From Leptidea sinapis (taxonomy: Eukaryota > Arthropoda > Insecta > Lepidoptera > Pieridae), in contig NC_066273.1 of the NCBI RefSeq assembly GCF_905404315.1, positions 620,001 to 684,000 of the forward strand: DNA of 64,000 bases. The letters run 5' to 3'. How positions within the stretch are numbered: position 1 is the stretch's first letter; each line of letters begins with the position of its first letter. This document shows positions 19,709 through 30,914 of this stretch, one piece after another. The notes beneath the pieces were generated by a model that saw nothing but the letters and a program-made list of their open reading frames with translations, had not been told where the DNA came from and did not search any database. Position numbers and translations under genes: made by a program.

Positions 19709-22226
19709 CAGTGATGGATTAACGCATAGGCCCGCGAGGCCCGGGCCTAGGGCGGCACAATTTGAGGGGCGGCAAAATTTTCAGAACGTTAAAAATTTAT
19801 TTTTCAATTGGCTCTGTTTTTTGCATGGACTATATAGTATATTAATTTTTTTATTGACTTTTCAATTTGAGGCTGCATTATTAATATTTTGATGGCTTCA
19901 ATTATAGTCTAATTATCGAATAAGGTTATTAAAAAGAAACAATCAAAATTATAAGCTTCTTTTCGAATTACTAAACACTTCTTTAATGAGATTACTCTGC
20001 ATTTGAAATTACTTATTGGTTTTTAATTTCCCGCTTTTTCTAACAAAAAATAGGGAAGTTATAGTTTTCCCTCAATTTTCAAAAATACAATTAATTCAAG
20101 CGAATAAAGACGCATTCAAAAGATATCGCAATTTAAAATTTTATAAAATAACGTTTTCTTCGAATAATCGCAAGTTTTTGAGCCCGAAGAGCTCAAAATT
20201 AACAATTATATTCCGAGCTCAAAGAGTTCGGAAAATAAATATTTTGTGCTCGAATTATGAAAAACGGAGAAATTCAACGTTGTGAATGGTTAATTTATTC
20301 CGAAACCAAAAAAATCTGTATTTTGTGTTCCATGTTTACTATTTGGTAAAAGTGGTGTAACGCTTTCACTGGTTTGAAGGGTTTCGCGATTGGAACAACT
20401 CAAAAGTTCGAAAAATTCTGATTTTCATAAAACTAAAGTTAGCAATTTAATAGCAGCAGCAGTCGTTCAAGGGTGTGTTCATGAACGTCTAATAATACAG
20501 CTCGATGAAGAAATTTTGTACTGGAAAAACATTTTATATCAAGTTAATGCGATTGTTACATCCCCTGCGAGAAGAGGGGTGCCATTTAAAGGATATTCTG
20601 AACAAATTGAAGATCCTCATAATGGATTTTATTTAGGTGCAATTGATCTTCTTGCTGAGTTTGACCCGTTCTTAGAGGGACATTTAAAATTGTATGCACA
20701 CCCTGGCCGTGGAAATACCTCATACTTATCTAAAACAATATATGAGGAAATTATATTATTAATTCAAAATAAAGTATTGCAACAAATTTCTGTGGATTCT
20801 ACGCCTGACATTGCATATTTTGATCAGCTCGATAATTATTAGATATGTACGTGATCCAATATCGGTGAAATTGGTGAGAGATTTTTAGAATTTTTACCAA
20901 ATACTGGCCATAAGGCTAAAGATATTGAAGATGCTGTATTAAAATCTCTTGAAAACAATAGTTTGGACATAATGAACTGTTGTGGTCAATCTTATGATAA
21001 CGCAAGAAATATTCAGGAGTGCAGTCAAGTGTAAAAGCGATTAGTCCACTAGCAGAATATGTTCCTTGTTCTACCCATTCGTTAAATTTAGTAGGAACTT
21101 GTGCTGAGTCTGTAACCGAATCAGTTGACTTTTTAATTTTTTCACTATATCGTGATATAAAACCGACTACACGATCTGATGCTACAGGATTACAGCGAAA
21201 TTTACAGCATCTAGAAACGGCAATTATGGTAATAGTTTGGAATGTTATTTTAGATCGTTTTAATGCTGCAAGTAAGAAGCTTCAAGAATCTCATGCGGAT
21301 TTATCATCTTTTTTTACAAATTTGTGGTTCTTGGCATTATTTCTTCAAGAAATGGGGGCCAAACAATACTCTGAATACGAATAAAAAGCAAAAGCACTGT
21401 CTGGAGTTCAAGTTAATTATCGTTATTATACAGGTCGCAAGAAAACCAGAAAAATTAAGGCAGATGAGTCACGGGTGAATGAAACAATACCTTCATCTGG
21501 TCACAAATTTTTTTTAGCACCAATGTGTATTACCAAATTTTAAATAATTTAAGCGTACAATTGGCCGGACGTAAAAGTGCTTATCAGAAACATTACGAAA
21601 ATTTAATTTTTTTTTTGATAATTTATCTATTGCATTGAAAAATCTTGTGAATAAATTAGTCAAAGTATCCTAATGATTTAGAAGAGACATATTTAGGGAA
21701 TGAATGTTATCAGCTCAAAGATTCCCACAAAGCAAGCAAATAGCAAATAGGGAAGATGTACGCTCCGCACAAGAAATATACAATGTATTGCATTCTCGGA
21801 ATCTTCGAGATGTTTATCCGAATGTAGACATTGCCGCTACCAATTGTTGTGGAGAACGATCTTTTTCCACCTTGAAAAGGGTTAAATCTTTTTTACGCGC
21901 AAGTATGAGCCAAGATAGACTTTATGCTTTGGCATTACTGTCTATTAAAACTCATAGTTCAAGAAATTGATTACGGTGACATAAGACATAAGAAAAAGCC
22001 ATGAAGAAGAGATTAAAGTTTAATAAAAAAAATTGTATTAGTTATTTAATAATTATATTTGAATAAAAAATAGAGTGCTCTCTAATGCTCCGCATGAGTC
22101 GTGTAAAAAATAAAAGCTATATTTTATTAACAATTGTGAACCAAAAATATACAGAATTTTTTTGATCAAAAGGGGCGGCATATCCTAGTCTGTTCCTAGG
22201 GCGGCAATAAGCATAATCCGCCACTG
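19709..22226 (+). mobile_element. hAT transposon, inactive
   Basis: Begins CAGTGATGGATTA and ends, read inward on the other strand, CAGTGGCGGATTATGC. The inner flanks GGGCGGCACAA and GGGGCGGCATA also match as inverted repeats. A perfect 8-bp duplication (ACCCACAG) flanks it, which is diagnostic for hAT. 2518 bp. The interior holds broken pieces of a TTF-zinc-finger/ZMYM-like hAT transposase in the + direction. The perfect duplication beside a decayed gene suggests an old cargo-dead copy moved in trans, or a moderately old insertion. Confidence 0.92.
20280..21970 (+). pseudogene. hAT transposase (ZMYM/TTF type), broken
   Basis: 20,281-20,340 gives the TTF-type zinc-finger start (CEWLIYSETKK, then an FCVPCLLFG-like stretch in another frame). 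20,390-20,842 is open for about 150 residues with RRGVPFKGYSEQIEDPHNGF and LKLYAHPGRGNTSYLSK, typical of the domain before the catalytic region. 21,019-21,384 continues (EYVPCSTHSLNLVGTCAES). 21,704-21,970 is the C-terminal dimerisation region (VYPNVDIAAT, ERSFSTLKRVKSFLRASM). At least two frameshifts and several stops separate the pieces, and part of the core is missing, so no active enzyme can be made. Confidence 0.85.
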
Positions 22227-22234
22227 ACCCACAG
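22227..22234. repeat. 8-bp target duplication of the hAT element, right
   Basis: ACCCACAG, identical to 19,701-19,708. Confidence 0.9.
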
Positions 22235-22339
22235 GTGCAATTAGAAAAGTGACAGTTCTGTTGGCAGTGATATCTTCCTTTCAGGAACAAAGGTTTGTTT
22301 CGAATGAATTACAAGTTGACTGTAAAATATTGTATATTT

Positions 22340-22455
22340 TTATTAAAAAGTGCGCAGAAATAATGCAGGGAGAGTTTCAGGCGCCGATTCTTCTCTCTCA
22401 GAGCGCCATTTGTTTCCGAAGCGGTAGAAGTATCTAGTAAGTCTATTAGAAATGA
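22340..22455 (+). repeat. family C, left part (split by a family A copy)
   Basis: CTCTCAGAGCGCCATTTGTT, then TCCGAAGCGG and ATTAGAAATGA. The next family C bases, ATCAAAAAGAATTCTAAAGG, appear only after the insert, at 22,759. Confidence 0.75.
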
Positions 22456-22745
22456 TTTTTTTTTATGATAATAAGGGACGAGACGAGCAGGACGTTCAAC
22501 TGATGGTAATTGATACGCAGTGCCGCTCAGGATTCTCAAAAAACCCAAAAATTCTGAGCGGCACTACAATTGCGCTCGTCACCTTGAGACATAAGATGTT
22601 AAGCCTCATTTGCCCAGTAATTTCACTAGCTACGGCGCCTTTCAGACCGAAATACAGTAATGCTTACACATTACTGCAACACGGCAGAAATTGGCGCAGT
22701 TGTGGTACCCATAATCTAGCCGGCTTCCTGTGCAAGGAGCCTCCC
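22456..22745 (-). repeat. family A retroposon nested in family C
   Basis: Poly-T then ATGATAATAAGGGACGAGAC at the left, and GGCTTCCTGTGCAAGGAGCC then TCCC at the right; the last four bases of the consensus start are missing. A full-length inverted copy. Confidence 0.8.
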
Positions 22746-22756
22746 AAATACAAAAA

Positions 22757-22815
22757 ACCCATCAAAAAGAATTCTAAAGGAATCAATTTTGAGAAAATAA
22801 ATGCCTTTATGCCTG
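22757..22815 (+). repeat. family C, right part
   Basis: CATCAAAAAGAATTCTAAAG to GAGAAAATAAATGCCTTT, the 3' end of the repeat that starts at 22,340. Confidence 0.75.
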
Positions 22816-23318
22816 CCTTTAATGTCCGTACATACTATTAGGTACTTACCTCATTACTTATAATAAGGAGCAAAGGTTTTTTTCGTTCCTCGTCATAAAT
22901 CGTAAACATAATAAATATTATGTTAAAGCTTGTGTCAATGAAGCCCTTTCATAACTAACCCACAGACCTGTATAAATACCACTGGACAGGCTGTTCCATA
23001 TGTATGACAGCAAACATTTTGTGCCTATTTGAAGCGCCACTCGCGAGCGTCCAGAGAACTAATTTTGACGTTAATAAAAATGGCTGCTTAGGAACGTACA
23101 ATACTCTGAAGTATTTTTGCATTTTGAATTTCGTTCGTTTTCCGTGTTATTTATACTTCAAGAATCAACGTAATAAAATTGTACATAGTTTCCCACCATC
23201 TATCGATGTTTGCTGAGATTGTCATCACTAGTTTTAATACCGCAGACTCTCGCTACATGGCCAACACCGCAAATACGGCGAATATCAAACAGGCACGTAC
23301 TACAAAGCTGTCGAATTA
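22816..23318. other. no gene seen
   Basis: Open frame 23,004-23,216 has no recognisable motif. A GCGCCACTCGCGAGCGTCC block at 23,033 hints at an unidentified repeat. Confidence 0.4.
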
Positions 23319-23505
23319 GCTTCCTTGTGCGGTGTTTCCGAGACGATACGTCATGGGTACCTTCAAAAAAAGCGCGTACACCTTCCTTAAAGGCCGGCAA
23401 CGCTCTTGTGATTCCTCTAGTGTTGCAAGAGTATGTGGGCGGCGGTGATCACTTAGCACCAGGTGAGCCGTACGCTCGTTTTTCCTCCTGTTCCATAAAA
23501 AAAGG
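23319..23505 (+). repeat. family B LINE 3' end
   Basis: Encodes the end of ORF2 (LPCAVF, frame-shifted, then GTFKKSAYTFLKGRQRSC-like) and the 3' UTR (GGTGATCACTTAGCACCAGG), ending TTCCATAAAAAAA. 5' truncated. Confidence 0.75.
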
Positions 23506-24773
23506 CACAAAAGCACTTTGACAGCCGCTGGTCCAGTGGTATATAGTAGAAGGTCAGTGTAACTAACCCCACATGACACGGGTAACTCAATTCAAAATGA
23601 CCGATTTCAAGACCGCTGTTCCTTGATTATAGTCCTTATGACCCTGTTTTTCATAATTTGAGTACAAATTTATAGTTTTTAGACTTTTCCCTACACTTGT
23701 TGTACAAGACGATGTTACTTGTTTACCAAGTTTCATAGTTCTAGCTCATCAGAAAAAACCGGCAGTTGCAGTATAACCGGCCGTATCTTTGTTTTACATC
23801 AACTTAGAAGTTTGACTATACCTTTGTTTATTTACGGTCTTTTGGTAACTGAAAACTATTGGTTAATAGGTTTTAAGATCATTTATTCTCATTTAAAACA
23901 TATAAACTGTCACTTACATGAGAGCAATACCTATTTGAAAATAATAATCTATGAATCGTCCGTTTGAACTAGGCATACACTTATAGTTAGTTTTTTTATG
24001 GGAAGTGTCATCTGCAATACATTGTGCTAAACCGAGCTTAAATAAATTAAAAGTGCCTGCATTTTTGATATCTTAAGATAGTCCATTGTACAGTTTAGCA
24101 CCTTCATAGGTAATTGTTTCTAACTTATAATTGGTCCTTGGCTTAAGTAGTATGAAGTGGTCATTATTGGGTCTATTTTGTGCTTGTTTTTTTCTGTTAA
24201 TGTTAATTCTAAATGTATCTGTTTGTCTATATTTTTCCTAATTAGTATGCAAGTTGTGTATTTGTACAACTGTAGTATATGCAAGAATTACGATTCTTTA
24301 TAAACTTTCTCTGTTGGTGTTGGAAACGGATAATGGAAAAGTGTTATAATTAATTTATTTTGTATTTTACCCGCGCTTGTCGGGGTCCGTCCGTACTCTT
24401 ACTAACTGAGCCAGCTGTCCGAGTGACAAATCAACTGATATTTTCGTACATCTTGTACATCAACTCTCAGGTTGTGGCTTCATCTACAGGATCTACTTTA
24501 AAGTTAATAACCTGCTCAACCCCAATATTTGCATATTAGGAAATTTACTTAAGATGTTTGTTTGTCATTTTTAAGTGATATCCCTCACTACTGGGATTAA
24601 ATAAACAACTTGATTAGACAACAGTTTGTTTTGTATTACTTGTAATTCTAAACATTTATCACATTGATATTTCGATCCAATTGCCTGAATGGTGGTCGGA
24701 GCGGAATTGCGGAGACGGCGAGATGTGTCAAGAAATCCACAAATCAAATATCGACATCAAATTAATAAAATAA
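23506..24773. other. no gene seen
   Basis: AT-rich; frames such as 23,719-23,967 show no motif. CAGTATAACCGGCCGT near 23,770 is unexplained. Confidence 0.45.
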
Positions 24774-25067
24774 TGCCACAAGTTAAGATATCATCCCCAC
24801 CATCTGGATGTGTGGCGGCCCTCCACAGTGCGGTTTTCAAAGAGCTTTCTTCCACGTGTTTCTTCTACAAAGCTTGATGAGCTTCCTTGTGCGGTGTTTC
24901 CGGGAAGATACGACATGGGTGTCTTAAAACATAGCGCGTACACCCTCCTTAACAGCCGGCAACGCTCCTGTGATTCCTCTGGTATTGCAAGAGAATGTGG
25001 GTGGCGGTCATCACTTAACACCAGGTGATCCGTATGCTCGTTTGTCCTCCTATTCCATAAAAAAATA
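24774..25067 (+). repeat. family B LINE 3' end, longer copy
   Basis: From GCCACAAGTTAAGATATCAT through ACATGGGTGTCTTAAAACAT to TATTCCATAAAAAAA. The ORF2 tail (WRPSTVRFSKSFLPR, then DELPCAVFPGRYDMG) is in two frames. 5' truncated. Confidence 0.8.
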
Positions 25068-25432
25068 CACATCGTGAATATCCATCATAATAATTACATA
25101 AATACTTGTAATTCTTTTATCTTAAATTTAGCGGCGCTGCCCCATACTTCTATTAAATAAAATAAATGTGTTGACTAATGATGAGTTGATAATAATGATT
25201 AATACCAATAAGCCCGCAGGCAAGATGTCTGATAGGCTTTTCTCCATTACATATAGATATAATACTTTGATACCAGATAGTAGAATTTCTAACGGTTGTT
25301 AATTACTTTCATTTAAAGCTTAGACTAGGATCAATGTCCGAATGGAGATTATTCTTAAGCCCCCAGCTTGTCAGTAAATCAATAATTCAAAATCATTGAC
25401 GTACAATAAACAACTGGACTCCCAATATCTAA
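25068..25432. other. no gene seen
   Basis: AT-rich; nothing could be supported. Confidence 0.5.
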
Positions 25433-25764
25433 TCTTTTTATATATATATATTTCTTGTGTGCGTGTGTATGTCACTGAACTCCTCCTAGACGGCTGGACC
25501 GACTTTGGTGAAACTTTCTGCGTGTCTTCAGGTGGATTCGAGGATGGTTTAGATTCACAATTGAACCACCTACTAAACGGCTGAACCGATTTTGATGATT
25601 TTTTTGTATGTTCCAGTGAATTTGAGATTGGTTTAGTTTCTCAATTCCGTGCATATAATATAATTCTCCTGCTCATGTGTATGTTAGTGAACTCCTCCAA
25701 ACGGCTGGACCGATTTTTCAAATTTAAGACGTGTGTACAGGACAACGTCTGTCGAGTCCACTAG
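25433..25764 (+). mobile_element. family H2 Helitron, + copy
   Basis: TC start after A (25,433) and 3' ACAACGTCTGTCGAGTCCA then CTAG (25,761-25,764). Inside are three units with GGCTGGACCG-type cores (25,490, 25,580, 25,700). It is followed directly by another Helitron. Confidence 0.7.
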
Positions 25765-26135
25765 TATATTATAATATATAAAATTCTCTGGTCTCGGTGT
25801 TTGTTACCAAATTCCTCCGAAAATGCTAAACCAATTTGTCTGCAAATTTTTGTGTATATCGGGTAGGTCCGAGAATCGGCCATCTCCCATCCACAGATCC
25901 GAAATAGGGTTGCAAGATGGCAATCGAATAAAAAAATTGTAGTACGATACATTTTCATGTATAGTTTATACAATTTAATTAATATGTCAGTATTTTAATG
26001 TGCATTAATTTATATGTATACTTTATATTAGGTCTCAGAATCAGCAATATTCTATTTTTTATACCCCAAAAATGTTAATTATTGATTTTTGTTAACTAAT
26101 TTATATGGCAGTACAACATTTGCTGGGTCAGCTAG
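25765..26135 (+). mobile_element. family H3 Helitron, + copy, abutting
   Basis: Starts beside the previous CTAG with TATTATAATATATAAAATTC. It has AAATTCCTCCGAAAATGCTA and GTAGGTCCGAGAATCGG, and ends ATTTGCTGGGTCAG then CTAG (26,132-26,135) plus T. The initial TC is not intact. Confidence 0.65.
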
Positions 26136-26789
26136 TATAATATAAAAGGTCGTGAAAAAATGTCCGAGCGGCGTTATATATACGTACACATTAACTTAAA
26201 TAGATAACATCAAAACAAACTGTTTAGATTAAAACATTCATTCAAATCAACACCTTATTTCGTGGCAGTAATGTTCAAAGTCTATTGTATAAAACTCTGC
26301 CTATAAGAAGCGGAGGCAGAATTTTTTGAGCGTTATTATAAGTATAGTTGTTTATTTCACGTCAATACTCAAAACACATCAATTTCGTTCGTGCATTTCG
26401 ATGACATTTCTTCGAGCATTCGGATATCTCCTTGAAGCCAAAGAGTGCAGAGTTCTGTCACTAGACATAGTTTTTTTAGGGTACTTACATATGTAATTAA
26501 ATCATTGAAAAAACAACGAACCGTGGCGAGTCCAACTCGCACTAATCCAGTTTTTTTTAAATGATATATGCGACGTTTATTTTCCACTATGAGACTTTGT
26601 TGAGGTATGAGAATTGATTCGTATTACCGTCATTCGCATTGCACGCTATTGCTTTACAAGTAGGCACCTCAATATCCGGAGCGTTGCAAGCGTCATAATA
26701 TATGTGTAGGTGGCAGTATGACACAAGAAACTAGAGCATTTCTATTACCTTCCTGTTTAGACTTCTATACCTGTAATCTACATAAATAA
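26136..26789. other. no gene seen
   Basis: AT-rich. GGCGAGTCCAACTCGCACTA at 26,525 is an inverted relative of the start of the next element. Confidence 0.45.
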
Positions 26790-27502
26790 AAGCGGCCAAG
26801 TGCGAGTCGGACTCGTCTATGAAGGGTTCCGTAGCAGCAAGTAACAGAATATAAAAGTTCTTGTAGTTCGTTGTAACCTTGATCGATGTTTTAATAAAAG
26901 TGTATTTTTTTTTAAATTAAGTTATGTATGACGTATAAAAAAACTACTTACTAGATCTCGTTCAAACCAATTTTTGATGGGAGTTTGTATGGTAATGTAC
27001 ACCATATATATTTTTTAGTTTTATCATTCTCTTATTTTAGAAGTTACAGGGGACACACATTTTACCACTTTCGAAGTGTCTGTCGCGCAAACTATTCAGT
27101 TTAGAAAAAAATAATATTGAAACCTCAATAACATTTTTGAAGACCTATGCTTAGATACGTATGCGTTAAGTATGGGGAAACCCCAAATGTTATTGTTTTT
27201 CTTCCTATTTTTGTGTAAAAATCTTAATGCGGTTCACAGAATACATCTACTTTTTTTTTATTTTTTTTATAGAAAAGCAAGACACGAACGTACGGGTCAC
27301 CTGGTGTTAAGTGATCACCGCCGCCCACATTCTCTTGCAACACCAGAGGATTCACTGGAGCGTTGCCTACTTACCAAGTTTCAACAGCATAGTTCTTATA
27401 GTTTCGGAAAAAGTGACTATGATATACGGACGAACGTGAACGAGAGATAGACATGACGAATCTATAAGGGTTTCATTTTAGCCATTTGGCTACGGACCCC
27501 TG
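26790..27502 (+). mobile_element. dispersed DNA element with AGCGGCCAAGTGCGAGTCGG start
   Basis: The left end GACTCGTCTATGAAGGGTTC and the right end GCCATTTGGCTACGGACCCC carry short inverted relations (AGGGTTCCGTAG against AGGGGTCCGTAG). This sequence pair marks a repeat widespread in Lepidoptera. The copy is split by a family B tail at 27,253-27,366. Confidence 0.55.
27253..27366 (-). repeat. family B LINE tail nested with CTACTT duplication
   Basis: Poly-T then ACGGGTCACCTGGTGTTAAG, GTGATCACCGCCGCCCAC and GGAGCGTTGC. CTACTT occurs at both edges (27,247-27,252; 27,367-27,372), a 6-bp target duplication. Confidence 0.8.
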
Positions 27503-27744
27503 ATAACGATAGTGTTTATTTGTTCGCGCATCATGGAAAAACTACTGGATACATTTAAATTAAGTCTTCTAAGTTTTATTCCTCAGACACTTGGCCCTTA
27601 TCAAAAAAATATTGCGATATCTTCATTAAATATAAAATTGTGAAAGTTTTAAGAAACAACGTTCTTTATCACACTAAGTGCTCAGTCATGTGTACACGGA
27701 CGAAGTCGCGAGTATAAGCTAATATATAGCTAAAAATGCATACA

Positions 27745-27850
27745 AAGGTATAAAAGGCATTGATTTTCTCAAAATTGATTACTTTAAAATTTTCTTTAAT
27801 GTATCTCTCAATGATAGAGAGATTCATTAAAAAGAATTCTAAAGGTTCAA
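27745..27850 (-). repeat. family C fragment
   Basis: AAAAGGCATTGATTTTCTCA to AAAAAGAATTCTAAAGG on the + strand is the inverted 3' end of family C, with an internal insertion of about 45 bases. Confidence 0.6.
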
Positions 27851-28288
27851 AATGGCGCAAAAAGCTCTCCTAGGATTTTTTTACACTCTCTCTAATAAAG
27901 TGTACAAAAATATGGGGTTCTTAGGCTGAATGATTATGTTTGTTTGTATCAAGTTTATTGCCAATTTTTGTATATTGTGAACATGTTGAATTGTAACAAT
28001 ATTAAAATGTATTATTTATCAAATCTAAACCATAATTATGTACTAATCAAACATAATCAATAAGAAGTGTTTCTTTGATTTTTTATCAGAGGTAACATCC
28101 GGTGTTAGTAAGCTCAACGTCCAGTGGCCCCTCGGATATTAATATTCATATTTTACATCGGTAAAGTATGATAATTATTAATTACTATACTATAACTACA
28201 TGTTCGTCTTGTGTGAGATAAATTATAATATAAGAGGTAAATTGTACTTTTTCAGCGCGCCGTGCACTTGAGAGCATATACTTACATT
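27851..28288. other. no gene seen
   Basis: AT-rich; nothing could be supported. Confidence 0.5.
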
Positions 28289-28454
28289 GAGATCTATAGA
28301 GCGTAGGTACTTAAACTTTGCTAAGACTTTACTTACGTACAACTTAGCTGAGTGTAAGGTTAGCACAATCTTTTATTTCTTTTTTATAGTCATTTGACAG
28401 CTGAAATTATGCTGAGCTTAAACCAAGAAAGTCTGAGTGCGATCTATAGATCTT
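28289..28454. mobile_element. short MITE, GATCTATAGA termini
   Basis: Left AGATCTATAGAGCG and right inverse AAGATCTATAGATCG. The interior has ACAACTTAGCTGAGTGTAAG and GACAGCTGAAATTATGCTGA. A second copy at 55,666-56,345 shares both interior blocks. Confidence 0.6.
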
Positions 28455-29488
28455 AGCCTTAGACAAGACTTGCGTATAAACGATCCGACAAGCCATTTTT
28501 TTTGTAGAGGAGAAAAATACATTTACGTATTGAACCCTAACGACTAAAACCTTCTCTACGAAGGCTTTTACAGCGAAGCCGGGCAGGGCCTTGGAGGCCG
28601 AAAATGTAGCTCACAGGCACGGGGCGTCTCGGAAGGAGGCAATCTTGGAGGAGACTTGAACCTCGGACAACCCGATAAAGCGTGACCTATTTTGATTTGT
28701 ACATAACAATAAAAATTATTGGAAATTGGACAGCAACACCTCGGCAGTTGCAGATCATGCCCTAAACTCCGACACGTCACATTATATTAGGTTAATTAAG
28801 CGGCTGGAAACCATAGAAATCGACCGTCGACACACCACACTCACCCTACTCCGAATTAAGTCCGTAACTAGTCGGTACTCACACCGATAAATTGTGAGTT
28901 ATTACTATTAAATTATTATATTTTATTATTATATTATTAAGTATATCACTAAAAAAGTTAATCATGTCTCACGAAAGTTTTAATAATAATAAAACAATAG
29001 TTTTGTTTCGTATTATAATAATCGCCTTCATGCAGTTTTCACTTCCGTCGACAGTTGTCAATAAATTAGGTAGGAATGAAATCTCGGGAAATGACGTGTC
29101 TAGCTCAATGTAACCTAGTTATGCCTCGTTCACACATATATTATCACTTAGTAGATAAATAATATGTAAGTATTAAATCGCAGGTAAGTACAGACACTTC
29201 AATTACTGTTGTCAGTGAGTTCCACGATATTGTAACGGTGAGCTTCATTTCGAACTGCAGGTAATTGCTTAAAGGAAATAGAGAGATGACATGTTACTTA
29301 ATGGATATTACTGACTAGTTCCCAGGGGGTATTATACTTAATGCTCAACAGAATTGTGATAAGATGGAACAAATGTCGCTCGTAAAGAGGAGAATGGTTG
29401 ACATTACTACCTGGTTACATTATCTCTGGACCTGATGTCGATGACGTCACAACGTCGCTTTGTAACAATGTACTGATGCTGAATATTA
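28455..29488. other. no gene seen; GC-richer patch
   Basis: 28,560-28,690 is GC-rich (CCGGGCAGGGCCTTGGAGGC) and probably belongs to an unidentified repeat. An (ATT)n run is near 28,905-28,940. No supported gene. Confidence 0.4.
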
Positions 29489-29773
29489 TTATAATGATGA
29501 AAAATCAATGAAAGAATCGTGTTTATGTACATGGTAAGTCGCGCTGGCCGAGTACAGGTTGGCTGATGGCTTCACACCTTTGAGGACATTCTTTTTTATA
29601 TCCCACTGCTGGGCACAGATCTCCTCTCTAATTTGGGGGAGCTTTGCCATAGCCCTAGCTACCAAGCCACGCAAGCCAAGTGCGATTTGGCTGGCTTCAC
29701 ACACCTTTGTAAACATTTCGTGAACTCTAGGAATGCAGGTTGCCACACTGTGTTTTCCTGCACCGTTAAGCAA
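29489..29773 (-). pseudogene. degenerate coding relic, unidentified
   Basis: The - strand frame of 94 residues has protein-like composition (VHEMFTKVCEASQIALGLRG, VARAMAKLPQIREEICAQQW). 'AQQWDIKK' is reminiscent of the CCCAGCAGTGGGA end of RTE-type LINEs. The family was not recognised. It is probably part of a transposon. Confidence 0.35.
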
Positions 29774-29849
29774 GTGAGATTTTGGTTCCTAAAACATTAC
29801 ACATAACTTCGAAATCCTTTTTCATATCATCGGATAATTCTAATTAATT

Positions 29850-30110
29850 AATAAGAGGCGAAAGTTTGTATGTGTGAATGTGTGTGTGTGTCTTTGTTAT
29901 GCAATAAATACTTGATGGATACGGCTGAAATTTAGAATGGCGATGGGTTAAGCCCTGGATTAAAATACCTATATTTTAATCCAGGGCTTAACCTTAACAT
30001 TACTTTTTTATTCTAGGAAATACAAAGATTTTCCACAAGTTTTTAAAAACCTTTTTCCACGCGAACTACCTACTATAATATTTTAGGTGGCCCGCGCAGA
30101 ACCAGTCAAG
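29850..30110 (+). repeat. dispersed repeat containing a fold-back
   Basis: (GT)n at 29,877-29,893 is followed by TACTTGATGGATACGGCTGA, a phrase common in lepidopteran repeats. Then come the perfect hairpin at 29,946-29,993 and TTTTCCACGCGAACTACC. Confidence 0.5.
29946..29993. repeat. perfect 22-bp inverted repeat with 4-base loop
   Basis: GGTTAAGCCCTGGATTAAAA(TA), loop CCTA, then the exact inverse complement. No mismatch in 22 pairs. Confidence 0.95.
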
Positions 30111-30619
30111 AACCATGCATCATTATCCTCTTTATAATCTACTAAACTATATGAGCCTTCTTAGGGAGACAAGCTTTAATATACATATTTTTTAAATTTA
30201 TAGAATGTAAACAAAAGCCCGGAGCGGCCATTTTCCTAGGGATCCGTTACACTAAGGGCTCCCTAAAAGTATCCATTACATTAGATTATTTTCACCATGC
30301 TACATATGACAGATTTGTAGAGTAGCTATATTTTAATCTGTGTAAGTCCTTGATAAAACCGGTTGGCCGTTAAAATTTATTTACTCGTTTTACTCACAAA
30401 TATAACTGTTCTATTTTATTGTGGTATTATTGTTCTCGTTATGGGGATTTTAGCTGCCATAATTTAATGCAATTAAAAGAACTAATATCTTTATGCAATT
30501 TAATGTCCCCTTTCTAATGAACGCACACACACACAACGACGCATACACCCTTTAAAACATATAAATACAACACAAAACCTTTATAAATATTATATTCTAA
30601 TAAGAGCTAATGTTGAGGA
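30111..30619. other. no gene seen
   Basis: AT-rich; nothing could be supported. Confidence 0.5.
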
Positions 30620-30914
30620 GAATTCAGAAATGAGGAGATCCGTAGGAGAACCAAAGTTACCGACATAGTCCAAATGATTGCAAAACTGAAGTGGCAGTGG
30701 GCAGGGCACATAGTTCGACGGACAGATGGCCGTTGGGGCAGTAAAGTCCTCGAATGGCAACCACGTAGCGGAAGACGCAGTATTGGTAGGCCCCCCACAA
30801 GATGGCGACGATCAGGTCACCGGAATACGTTGGATGAGGGCAGCGCAGGACCGAACGTCGAGGAAATCTCAGGGGGAGGCCTTTGTCCAGCAGTGGACGT
30901 CTTCCGGCTGATGA
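30620..30914 (+). pseudogene. RTE LINE 3' end
   Basis: The ORF2 C-terminus (MIAKLKWQWAGHIVRRTDGR, SKVLEWQPRSGRRSIGRPPT) runs through one or two frame changes to the GTCTTCCGGCTGATGATGA end. 5' truncated inside the EEIRRRT motif. Confidence 0.8.
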
